NCBI GenBank assembly: GCA_021819985.1
Contig: JAKAEG010000006.1
Span: 1 to 23,949, forward strand
Origin: Nitrospirota bacterium
Lineage (GTDB): Bacteria > Nitrospirota > Thermodesulfovibrionia > Thermodesulfovibrionales > JdFR-88
Direction of reading: 5' to 3'
Length of the DNA stretch: 23,949 nt
The notes beneath the pieces are model-generated. The model was not told where the DNA came from. It worked only from the letters and a program-made list of their open reading frames with translations, and made no database searches. Both the position numbers and the translations under genes were made by a program. Shown in pieces: positions 6,770-13,343 of the stretch (positions within the stretch are counted from its first letter, which is position 1; each line of letters opens with the position of its first letter).

Positions 6770-7408
6770 TTAATTTTTACTTTTCTGGTCCTCACCGCAT
6801 CCGCTGCAATCATTACAGTCTTTCCCCCCGGATGGGCTTTTTCCTTTTTCTTCTTCCTCTTTCTTCTCAACCAGAAGATTTGCCTGCTGCAGAAGCCTGT
6901 ACGTATGACTGCGCACCTCGACGGCTTTCAGCTCGTATATCTTTTCCTTGCATTGCATGTAGAAATCAAAGGCGCCCAGGGCAAGCCTGTCCACAAGAGC
7001 GCCAAATTCCATCATCTGCCTGTAAAACTCCTCACGGCCCGGCTGGCTGTTCAGCGACCCGCTCCCCTTTGCCTCTTCCATGACCGCCTTTTTCAGAGAG
7101 AAAATAAAACCAAGCGCTCCCGAAGCGGTAAAGTCCTGCACTGCCCTTACCCGGATGACGTTCTCAAGGAATTCCCCAAGGCGGTCCGCTCCGCCGGGCT
7201 CAAGCCCTTCGGCCCCGAGGTGCGCCACAAGCTCATCGAATATCGATGCCAGGCTTTCAGATATTATGTTACCGACGGGGTTGGTAAAACGGCTTTTCCC
7301 GGATTTGAGCAATTCAGAGGTCTGGACAGGATAGGTCTCAAGGACATAATCGAACCATCTTTTTACAATGGCCGGGCGTTTTTCCGCGAGGAACTCTTTT
7401 AGATCCAT
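6770..7408 (-). CDS. RsbRD N-terminal-domain protein of the dsr cluster
   Basis: This 212-residue soluble protein resembles the RsbRD_N domain (RsbT co-antagonist N-terminal domain). It has an early IVKRWFDYVLETYP helix, then KSRFTNPVGNIISESLASIFDELV and LENVIRVRAVQDFTASGALGFIFSLKKAV. In relatives such domains sit in front of sensory or stressosome modules and are thought to sense a signal; here the domain stands alone. A highly charged linker leads to a C-terminal C198-x2-C201-x2-C204 motif that could bind a metal or Fe-S cluster or act in thiol chemistry. It lies between dsrC and dsrM on the same strand. The Shine-Dalgarno is poor. I know of no experimentally defined role. Confidence 0.72.
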   Translation of the reverse strand: MDLKEFLAEKRPAIVKRWFDYVLETYPVQTSELLKSGKSRFTNPVGNIISESLASIFDELVAHLGAEGLEPGGADRLGEFLENVIRVRAVQDFTASGALGFIFSLKKAVMEEAKGSGSLNSQPGREEFYRQMMEFGALVDRLALGAFDFYMQCKEKIYELKAVEVRSHTYRLLQQANLLVEKKEEEEKGKSPSGGKDCNDCSGCGEDQKSKN

Positions 7409-7546
7409 AGCTGGCTCACACAGGTTTTAGAATAAAACAAAGCGATCAAATCAAAAATACCTTCTTCTCAAGTCATAAGACGTGCGGGGAAACGGCTTGC
7501 GAATCCCCGCCGCGCCTTTGAATAAAAAAAGGAAAAAACCTGATTG

Positions 7547-7882
7547 CTACACGCACCCAGTGGGTTTCGGAAGCCCTGCATAGAGGCAAGCCTGCTTTGC
7601 GGGACCGGCCGGGTACAGCTGGTAAAGATATTTGGTATTGCCCTTCTCCGGGCCCATGGACTTGGCGATCTCTTTCACGAGTATCTTTATCATCGGAGCG
7701 ATCTGATATTTCGCGTAGTAGTCCCTGAGAAAATTTATTACTTCCCAGTGGGCTTCCGTGAGATTCATGCCGTCGCGTTCAGCCAGTATAGTGGCGAGCT
7801 CAGGCGTCCAGTCCCCCAGGTTTACGAGATAACCGTCATCATCCAATTCGATCTGTTTGCCCTGGAAATCAATGGTTGGCAT
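7547..7882 (-). CDS. dsrC: DsrC, sulfur carrier with two active cysteines
   Basis: This 111-residue protein is a full DsrC. It ends with ACLYAGLPKPTGCV, carrying both conserved cysteines, C99 and C110, ten residues apart on the flexible C-terminal arm. Proteins of this family with both cysteines receive sulfite-derived sulfur from DsrAB as a trisulfide, which is then turned over through DsrK; TusE-type relatives keep only the last cysteine. The N-terminal part (IDFQGKQIELDDDGYLVNLGDW) is also typical. AAGGAGGAA precedes the ATG. A gap of 138 nt separates it from the RsbRD_N-like gene and holds a modest GC hairpin (GCGGGGA with TCCCCGC), so it may be made partly on its own transcript. Confidence 0.97.
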   Translation of the reverse strand: MPTIDFQGKQIELDDDGYLVNLGDWTPELATILAERDGMNLTEAHWEVINFLRDYYAKYQIAPMIKILVKEIAKSMGPEKGNTKYLYQLYPAGPAKQACLYAGLPKPTGCV

Positions 7883-7917
7883 TTCTTCCTCCTTGGTTTT
7901 TCGAGAATAATCTGTTT

Positions 7918-7948
7918 AGTATAACTTTTTTCGGGATTGTTTGAAACA
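7918..7948 (-). promoter_or_regulatory. candidate dsrC promoter with overlapping palindrome
   Basis: On the minus strand TATACT (7918-7923) could be a -10, 35 nt before the dsrC start. The expected -35 zone is not a good TTGACA match but coincides with TGTTTGAAACA (7938-7948), an 11-nt palindrome. A poor -35 with an operator-like palindrome is what an activator-dependent promoter looks like. The rest of 7949-8110 is AT-rich without a gene. Confidence 0.35.
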
Positions 7949-8112
7949 GCCCAAAGTCGTAAACAGTAAAATAACAGCGGCTGAATCGTCAAATTAAAAA
8001 AACTAATTTTAAAGTTAGTCTTATTTATAATTTAAAAAATATATCTAAAAACTGTTTAAGCCAATGTAATATCAGTCCGCAAATCAGGCTCTATTTGACT
8101 TTTTGGGAAAGA

Positions 8113-8125
8113 TATAATTTAAAAT
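8113..8125 (+). promoter_or_regulatory. -10 element(s) just upstream of tolQ
   Basis: A perfect TATAAT at 8113-8118 and a second TAAAAT at 8120-8125 lie only 14 and 7 nt before the tolQ ATG. There is no Shine-Dalgarno in between. Use of the second would give an essentially leaderless mRNA. Confidence 0.45.
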
Positions 8126-8132
8126 AAAAGCT

Positions 8133-8756
8133 ATGGAAACGAACCCTTTACAGATGGTGCTTGAGGCCAGTACGCTGGTGAAATTGGTTGTTTTACTGTT
8201 GCTGACATTCTCCGTGGTGTCCTGGGCGATAATCATTTACAAATACCAGTACATGTCGCGACTTGCCAAGCAGAACCGGATCTTCTTACGGGCGCTGGAC
8301 AACGGGGACGCCAGGGGGACGCTTGCGCAGGCAAAGGCCCTGGACACAAGCCCTGCCGCCAGTCTTTTCAGAAATGTATTTTCGGAGACGGCTTCCAGGG
8401 AGCGGCTGAAGAGGGCCATTAGCCGCCAGGAGGTCATCGAGGCCGAAAAAATAGAAAAATACGTTACTTTCCTTGCCACCACCGGCTCCACCACGCCGTT
8501 CATCGGCCTGTTCGGGACGGTCTGGGGAATAGTGAACGCGTTCAGGGGAATAGGTTTCAAAGGCAGCGCGTCCCTCGCGGTAGTGGCGCCGGGCATTTCC
8601 GAGGCGCTGATAACGACGGCTTTTGGACTTGTGGCTGCAATACCTGCCGTCATTGCCTATAATTACTACGTGGGCAGGACCAGGCGCGCGATCGATGAGA
8701 TGGCAAGCCTCAGCCCAGAAATAGAAGCGGTCCTGATGGACGCAAGAAAACAGTGA
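8133..8756 (+). CDS. tolQ: TolQ/ExbB-family proton-channel subunit
   Basis: The 207-residue protein has the MotA/TolQ/ExbB layout: one N-terminal membrane helix (about residues 16-36), a cytoplasmic helical region, and two C-terminal helices around TTGSTTPFIGLFGTVWGIVNAF and GISEALITTAFGLVAAIPAVIAYNYY. With TolR it converts proton-motive force into movement of TolA, which keeps the outer membrane attached during division. The following tolR and tolA make TolQ more likely than ExbB. There is no Shine-Dalgarno before the ATG, and TATAAT lies very near, so the transcript may be leaderless. The stop overlaps the tolR GTG start. Confidence 0.92.
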   Translation: METNPLQMVLEASTLVKLVVLLLLTFSVVSWAIIIYKYQYMSRLAKQNRIFLRALDNGDARGTLAQAKALDTSPAASLFRNVFSETASRERLKRAISRQEVIEAEKIEKYVTFLATTGSTTPFIGLFGTVWGIVNAFRGIGFKGSASLAVVAPGISEALITTAFGLVAAIPAVIAYNYYVGRTRRAIDEMASLSPEIEAVLMDARKQ

Positions 8757-9154
8757 CAGGCGGAAAGCAGGGCCGCGGCAGTCTCTCCGAGATAAACGTA
8801 ACGCCGCTTGTTGACGTAATGCTTGTCCTGCTGATCATCTTCATGGTGACCGCGCCCCTGATGAAGCAAGGGGTGGATGTTAACCTGCCACAGGCCAAGG
8901 GCAAAAGCCTTCCCGCTGAAGAAAGAATAGAAGTAGATATAAAGAGCAACGGCAATCTTTACATGAAAGGCGCAAAGCTCTCCGTTGAACAGATGAAGGC
9001 GAGGCTCACCATGCTCAGCAAGACGGACCCGGATGTCTATCTGGAGGCCGACAAGGATGTCTCATACGGAAGGGTCGCTCAGGTCATGGGCGAGATAAAA
9101 GATGCCGGAATAGAGAAGCTTGGCATAGTGACCAAACCCCCGAAAAACCAATAA
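8753..9154 (+). CDS. tolR: TolR/ExbD-family protein
   Basis: The 133-residue protein begins at a GTG that overlaps the tolQ stop (GTGA). It has the family hallmark SEINVTPLVDVMLVLLIIFMVTAP: a single membrane helix whose aspartate carries the proton, followed by a periplasmic domain that ends in GRVAQVMGEIKDAGIEKLGIVTKP. It partners TolQ in the Tol motor. Length and layout are normal for the family. The next gene follows after 30 nt. Confidence 0.94.
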   Translation: MTGGKQGRGSLSEINVTPLVDVMLVLLIIFMVTAPLMKQGVDVNLPQAKGKSLPAEERIEVDIKSNGNLYMKGAKLSVEQMKARLTMLSKTDPDVYLEADKDVSYGRVAQVMGEIKDAGIEKLGIVTKPPKNQ

Positions 9155-9184
9155 GGCAAAAAGCGAAGAATAAAAACGCCTGGG

Positions 9185-9940
9185 ATGACTTTTGAAAAGA
9201 CGCTATTCTTATCGGTAGTGTTTCATGCGGTCATATTGTCCGCCCTTACCATAACGCTCAAAAAACCGTTGATAATCCCAATACCGTTCGAGGTGAACCT
9301 CGTTTCGCCCGATGAGGGCCCCAAAAACAAAAACACCTCAAATGCTAAAATTGCCGACTCCGAGCAGAAAACGGTAAAACAGAGGGTAAGATCGAAGCCC
9401 GCTCCACTAATAGAAAAAAAATCTTTAATGCCCGCGAAGACGGTCGAGCGGGAGAAGAAGGTCCGCCCCTCAAAGGCAGACTTGGACCTTTACAATAAAA
9501 GACTTGCGGAAATAGAGGGGCAGGAAGTTATCAACCAAGGCATTCAAGGAGCAAGCAGCAGGGTAACAAAACTGAAGCAAAAACTCGTTATCAATAAAAA
9601 ACAAGCAAGCCCCAAAGCTGCACCAAGCGGGGGAGGAACGAAGGGTACCGGGACAAATACCCCGTGTGGGGCATATGAGGCTAAACTGCAAAACCTTTTC
9701 AAGAGCAATTACTATTTCCCGGACCAGAGGACCCATGGAATAGAGGCTGTGATCACAATAGATATCTCAAAGGACGGCATAATATTCCCGAAAGGTTTCG
9801 AGCAACGCTCCGGCAATAGCCAGTTTGATAATTACGCGATGAGGACTGTCCTGATGACCGGTAAAGGACCGGTCCCGCCTCATTCATGCATAGGGAATGA
9901 AAGCGAACTCGAGATAAAATTGTCCTTCACCCCGGATTAA
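9185..9940 (+). CDS. tolA: TolA/TonB-type energy transducer
   Basis: The 251-residue protein has one N-terminal membrane helix (about residues 6-24), a lysine-rich, low-complexity middle (residues about 45-155), and a folded C-terminal domain with VITIDISKDGIIFPKGFEQRSGNSQFDNYAM, the TonB/TolA C-terminal pattern. Two cysteines (in TPCGAYEAKL and PHSCIGNES) could form a disulfide in the periplasm, as in some TolA domains. It spans from TolQR to the outer membrane proteins TolB and Pal. The middle region is shorter than in E. coli TolA. The Shine-Dalgarno is weak. A repeat element lies 17 bp beyond the stop. Confidence 0.82.
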   Translation: MTFEKTLFLSVVFHAVILSALTITLKKPLIIPIPFEVNLVSPDEGPKNKNTSNAKIADSEQKTVKQRVRSKPAPLIEKKSLMPAKTVEREKKVRPSKADLDLYNKRLAEIEGQEVINQGIQGASSRVTKLKQKLVINKKQASPKAAPSGGGTKGTGTNTPCGAYEAKLQNLFKSNYYFPDQRTHGIEAVITIDISKDGIIFPKGFEQRSGNSQFDNYAMRTVLMTGKGPVPPHSCIGNESELEIKLSFTPD

Positions 9941-9957
9941 GAAAAGAATGAAATATG

Positions 9958-10088
9958 CTTATTAATCGTCTCAAAATAGTCTGAGCATCCTATGTCGTCA
10001 TTCCCGCACGTCTTTAGCGCCAGATTTTATTTTGATAAAGACTGGCCAAGTTGAAATGGATGCCCAATTAAGGTCCTCGGGCATGACG
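9958..10088 (+). repeat. 131-bp dispersed repeat, copy 1
   Basis: The reverse complement of 19511-19641 matches this stretch over 131 bp with three mismatches and no gaps. It contains GTCATTCCCG and ends CGGGCATGAC, an imperfect inverted pair. On this copy, 22-nt outer arms at 9959-9980 and 10112-10133 are inverted repeats of each other (18 of 22 positions), so the whole unit may be a 175-bp MITE-like element. No coding frame is visible. Confidence 0.85.
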
Positions 10089-10144
10089 AACAAAGGACAA
10101 AATCGGTAGATACTATTATGAGACCGTTAATATCTGATTTTTTA

Positions 10145-10260
10145 TGTCATTCCCGCAAGGAAGGGATTTTTCTGGTCCCGAAGCGCGCCGGGAAAATCCC
10201 CTCTTGGGAGGGGTGGCCAAAGGCCGGGGTGGGTCTGATTCCGGACAAGCCGGAATGACA
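10145..10260. repeat. 116-bp element with TGTCATTCC/GGAATGACA ends
   Basis: TGTCATTCC at 10145-10153 and its exact reverse complement at 10252-10260 bound a GC-rich stretch with internal fold-back segments (for example GGCCAAAGGCC at 10216-10226). The end motif is shared in part with the 131-bp repeat next to it. It looks like a REP/MITE-type element. Together with copy 1 it fills most of the 398-bp gap between tolA and tolB. Confidence 0.65.
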
Positions 10261-10278
10261 AATTATGAGATATAGTGA

Positions 10279-10306
10279 TTGGTGAACAAACCGGACAAAA
10301 TAAAAT
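10279..10306 (+). promoter_or_regulatory. candidate promoter of tolB-cpoB-moaC
   Basis: TTGGTG (10279-10284) and TAAAAT (10301-10306) are spaced by 16 nt, about 30 nt before tolB. The match is moderate. A separate promoter makes sense here because repeat elements split tolB from tolQRA. Confidence 0.3.
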
Positions 10307-10338
10307 GAAAAATCCTTAGAAGGAGCCGTGTTAATATT

Positions 10339-11652
10339 TTGAAGATCATGGGCAAAAAAGACAAAAAAGACAAAAAAAGCAAAAAAGAACGCATCCTGTT
10401 TTTCGCGGTTTTGTTTTTCGCGGCCAATGTATTGTTTTCCCTTTCCTTCGCCAACCGGGCCCAGGCCACGATATACATAAACATCAACAACCCTGAAAGG
10501 CGCGTCCCCATTGCGATAAGCCCTCTGGCCGGGCTTGGAGGAAGCGAGATATCGAAGACCGTGCAGGACGACCTGGACTACACGGGGCTTTTCGTATTTC
10601 TTGATCCAAAGGGTTTTACGGAGCGCGCTTTCGACCCTTTCAAACGGGAGGACTGGATCCCGGCCGGGGTCCTTTTCGTGCTCAAAGGGACTGTGAATTT
10701 CACTCCAGAGGGCGAGTTTCAGGTCTCCGCCACCCTTTACGATGTGGATTCAGGCCGCGCCCTGCTCAGTAAGACCTATAATGCGCCGGAGGACCTCATA
10801 AGGCCCCTTGCCCATTCCATGGCAGAGGACATTTACCAGGCCCTTACGGGAATGAAGGGCCCTTTTACAAGCAGACTGGCCTTTATCACGCTAAAGAGGG
10901 GCAAAAAAGATATTGTAGTGTCTGACTGGGATTCAAGGCGCATGCGTTTTCTGGGGCTCAATGAAAGTATGCTCCTACCTCCCCGGTGGTCAAGAGACGG
11001 GCGGTCGCTCCTCTATTCTGCCCAGCGCGGAAGGGCCTGGGGCATTTACAGGCTTGTGCTTTCCCAGGCAAAGGAATATGCGGTCTTCAGGGCAGGCGGC
11101 ACAAACCTGGCAGGAGACATCGATTCCGCCGGAGATGTGGTCTTTTCTTCCTCATTCAAAGGCAGTCCCAATCTGTATGAAAAACAAAGTGACGGCAGCC
11201 TAGAAAGGTTGACCAGGTCCCTTGGGATAGAAGTGTCCCCCGCTTTCTCGCCTCACGGCAAAAGGATCGCCTTCGTATCCGACCGCAGCGGCAGCGCCCA
11301 GATTTACATCATGGGCTCCGATGGCTATAATAGTTCGAGAATTACATTCCAGGGGGATTACAATACATCCCCGGCATGGTCGCCTGACGGAAAAAGGATA
11401 GTGTTCGCAGGACGGTATAACGGGGCAAACCAGATATTCACGGTCAATACGGACGGATCGGACCTGAGGCTGCTCACTGACGAGGGCGTAAACGACTATC
11501 CGTGCTTCTCGCCCGACGGCGGTCTTATAGCATTCACCTCGAACCGCGACGGCCACAAGGCCATTTATGTAATGCAGGCAAACGGTCAAAACCAGAAGAG
11601 ATTGAGCCCACCTGGGATGACGGCATACGGCGCCCGCTGGAGCTATCAGTAA
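10339..11652 (+). CDS. tolB: TolB, periplasmic beta-propeller protein
   Basis: The 437-residue protein has a signal peptide, an N-terminal TolB domain (IYININNPERRVPIAISPL, then SKTVQDDLDYTGLF), and a C-terminal propeller with repeated SPxGKRIAFxSxRxG units (SPHGKRIAFVSDRSG, SPDGKRIVFAGRYNG, SPDGGLIAFTSNRDG). TolB links TolA and Pal in the periplasm. The start is uncertain. The TTG at 10339 lies 13 nt after GAAGGAG, whereas the ATG at 10348 is 22 nt away. The signal peptide n-region is unusually long and basic (GKKDKKDKKSKKER), encoded by a near-tandem GACAAAAAA array, followed by a normal hydrophobic core and an AQA cleavage site. Confidence 0.93.
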   Translation: MKIMGKKDKKDKKSKKERILFFAVLFFAANVLFSLSFANRAQATIYININNPERRVPIAISPLAGLGGSEISKTVQDDLDYTGLFVFLDPKGFTERAFDPFKREDWIPAGVLFVLKGTVNFTPEGEFQVSATLYDVDSGRALLSKTYNAPEDLIRPLAHSMAEDIYQALTGMKGPFTSRLAFITLKRGKKDIVVSDWDSRRMRFLGLNESMLLPPRWSRDGRSLLYSAQRGRAWGIYRLVLSQAKEYAVFRAGGTNLAGDIDSAGDVVFSSSFKGSPNLYEKQSDGSLERLTRSLGIEVSPAFSPHGKRIAFVSDRSGSAQIYIMGSDGYNSSRITFQGDYNTSPAWSPDGKRIVFAGRYNGANQIFTVNTDGSDLRLLTDEGVNDYPCFSPDGGLIAFTSNRDGHKAIYVMQANGQNQKRLSPPGMTAYGARWSYQ

Positions 11653-11694
11653 AGAAGAATTTTAATTTAATTAAAATATAAGCCTGGAGGTATG

Positions 11695-12690
11695 ATGGGG
11701 ACAAAAAAAACAAAAAAAACAAAAAACAAAAAGTTGCCGGGCCGGTTTCTTAAGAGTTCCTGGTCTTGGCTGGTCCTGTTCTGCGCTATCGCCGCGATGA
11801 CTGCGGGATGCGCCAATGACGACCAGATAAAAGCGGACATAAACAACCTTCAAAACCAGACCTATATTCTGCAAAACCAGATCGCCTCCATGAAGAGCAA
11901 TGTTCAAAGTTCGCAGCAAAAACTCTCTTCCTCAAATGAGACGGAGCTGCACACCATAAGGTCCTCTCAGGCGGGAGTAGTAGACCAGTTATCGAACCTT
12001 CAAAGTGACCTGAACGGGTTAAGGGGCAGCGTTGAGGAGCAGAAGCATATGGACCAGAAGCTCTTCTCCGACCAGTCCCATGAGACGGCCGCGCTCGCTA
12101 CAAGGATCGAACAGCAGCAGAAAATGATCGACGCGCAGGGCAACCAGCTGTCGCAGCTTGAAACCAAGTTCCAGGCCCAGGCCGCGCAAACAAAAGCCGC
12201 ACAGGCCGCACAGGCCCAGGAACAACAGCAGGCCGCACAGACGCCCCAGGCCGTTTACGATACGGCATATGGCGATTACCAGAACGGAAATTTCAATTAT
12301 GCCATAAAGGTGTTCACCTCTTTTCTTCAAAAATTCCCTGACGACCCGCTTGCCGGAAACGCACAGTTCTGGATAGGCGAGGCCTATTTCAAACAGATGG
12401 ACTATGACCAGGCCATTCTCGCCTACGAGAAAGTTGTCAAAAATTATCCAAAAAGCTTAAAGGCGCCCAGCGCCCTTTTGCAGCAGGGCATCTCCTTCAC
12501 GAAAACAAAGGGGCCGGATGATAAAAAGGTAGCGGCGGCCCTTTTTAAGCAGGTCATTGAAAAATATCCGGACAGCCCGGAGGCCAAGACCGCCAAATCA
12601 CTTTTGAAAACGGGAAATGGGAAGACAGATACAAAGGTTAAAAAGAAAAAGAAAAAGTCAAAATATAAGCGGAGGCGGAGGCATTACTAG
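11695..12690 (+). CDS. cpoB: CpoB/YbgF-like Tol-associated lipoprotein
   Basis: The product has a signal peptide with a lipobox MTAG-C (cysteine 39 from the second ATG), a long coiled coil rich in Gln and Ala (about residues 45-170), and C-terminal TPRs of the YbgF type (AYGDYQNGNFNYAIKVF, then AQFWIGEAYFKQMDYDQAILAYE). CpoB coordinates the Tol system with cell-wall synthesis in E. coli, where it is soluble; here the lipobox predicts a lipid anchor. The second of two adjacent ATGs is chosen because GGAGG lies only 1 nt before the first. The n-region is lysine-rich, encoded by A8 runs, and the C-terminus ends in KKKKKK and RRRR runs. Pal, normally between tolB and this gene, is missing. Confidence 0.82.
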   Translation: MGTKKTKKTKNKKLPGRFLKSSWSWLVLFCAIAAMTAGCANDDQIKADINNLQNQTYILQNQIASMKSNVQSSQQKLSSSNETELHTIRSSQAGVVDQLSNLQSDLNGLRGSVEEQKHMDQKLFSDQSHETAALATRIEQQQKMIDAQGNQLSQLETKFQAQAAQTKAAQAAQAQEQQQAAQTPQAVYDTAYGDYQNGNFNYAIKVFTSFLQKFPDDPLAGNAQFWIGEAYFKQMDYDQAILAYEKVVKNYPKSLKAPSALLQQGISFTKTKGPDDKKVAAALFKQVIEKYPDSPEAKTAKSLLKTGNGKTDTKVKKKKKKSKYKRRRRHY

Positions 12691-13183
12691 CAAAAGTAAA
12701 AAATCCCTTACCCACCTGGACGCGAAAGGCAGGGCGCAAATGGTGGATGTGAGCGAAAAGCCGTCTACCAACCGTCAGGCAGTGGCCAGGGCTTCCGTCC
12801 TATTGTCAAAAGAGAGTATCTGCCTTATAAAGGAAGGCGGCATGCCTAAAGGCGACGTGCAGGCGGCCGCCAGGATAGCGGGCGTAATGGCCGCGAAAAA
12901 AACCCCGGAGCTTATCCCTCTTTGCCATCCGCTGATGCTTTCAAAAATAGGCGTGGACATCTGGCTCGACGAAGAAAAAAACTCGGTGGAAATAGAGTCT
13001 TTGGTAAAGAACACCGGCCAGACCGGCGTGGAAATGGAGGCGCTCATGGCGGCCTCTGTTGCGGCCCTTACGGTTTACGACATGTGCAAGGCCGTCGATA
13101 AGGCCGCGGTCATCCAGGACATAATGCTCATCCAAAAAAGCGGAGGCAAAAGCGGGGTCTTCAAAAGATCGGCAAAAAAATAG
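12683..13183 (+). CDS. moaC: MoaC, cyclic pyranopterin monophosphate synthase (unusual start)
   Basis: MoaC acts in the first step of molybdenum cofactor synthesis, turning the MoaA product into cyclic pyranopterin monophosphate. The family motifs are clear: LTHLDAKGRAQMVDVSEK, KGDVQAAARIAGVMAAKKTPELIPLCHPL and GVEMEALMAASVAALTVYDMCKAVDKA. The conserved N-terminus begins a few residues after an ATT codon at 12683, which lies 7 nt after GGAGG; no ATG, GTG or TTG is near. The only in-frame ATG is at 12617, which would add 22 very basic residues and overlap cpoB by 74 nt. I favour the ATT with moderate confidence. The gene overlaps the end of cpoB, so translation is probably coupled. Confidence 0.9.
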   Translation: MTSKSKKSLTHLDAKGRAQMVDVSEKPSTNRQAVARASVLLSKESICLIKEGGMPKGDVQAAARIAGVMAAKKTPELIPLCHPLMLSKIGVDIWLDEEKNSVEIESLVKNTGQTGVEMEALMAASVAALTVYDMCKAVDKAAVIQDIMLIQKSGGKSGVFKRSAKK

Positions 13184-13196
13184 CTTTACAAACGCC

Positions 13197-13299
13197 GGAA
13201 AACGATAATACGGCCGCCATGCATTTTTTTGCGTAGGGGCAGGGCAGGCCCCTGTGCCTGCCCTGGTAACGGGAAAACGACATTAACGGCCGCCATGCA
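13197..13299. repeat. 28-nt direct repeat flanking a 10-bp hairpin
   Basis: GGAAAACGA followed by CGGCCGCCATGCA occurs at 13197-13223 and again at 13272-13299, with only small differences in the 5-6 nt between the two blocks. Between the copies lies a hairpin pairing 13240-13249 with 13256-13265. The arrangement looks like a small palindromic insertion that duplicated part of the terminator region. Confidence 0.55.
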
Positions 13300-13315
13300 C
13301 CGCATGGCGGCCGTT
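13285..13315. terminator. terminator between moaC and the convergent AICAR transformylase gene
   Basis: A perfect 14-bp GC-rich stem joins 13285-13298 with 13302-13315 around a 3-nt loop, followed by a short T-run on the plus strand. It can end moaC transcripts and, read the other way, those of the convergent gene ending at 13344. Confidence 0.75.
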
Positions 13316-13343
13316 TTGATTTGCAGCCTATAAAAAACTTATC

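Noticed and set aside
6269..7402. A 377-codon open frame on the plus strand
   Set aside because: It is antisense to dsrM and the RsbRD_N-like gene. Composition is that of a shadow frame, and no ribosome site or family motif is seen.
7440..7546. Terminator between dsrC and the RsbRD_N-like gene
   Set aside because: A 7-bp GCGGGGA/TCCCCGC stem exists, but the loop is long and no T-run follows on the minus strand, so it was not listed as a terminator.
9958..10260. CRISPR-like repeat array
   Set aside because: The repeats are two different elements, not regularly spaced short direct repeats with unique spacers, and no cas gene is near.
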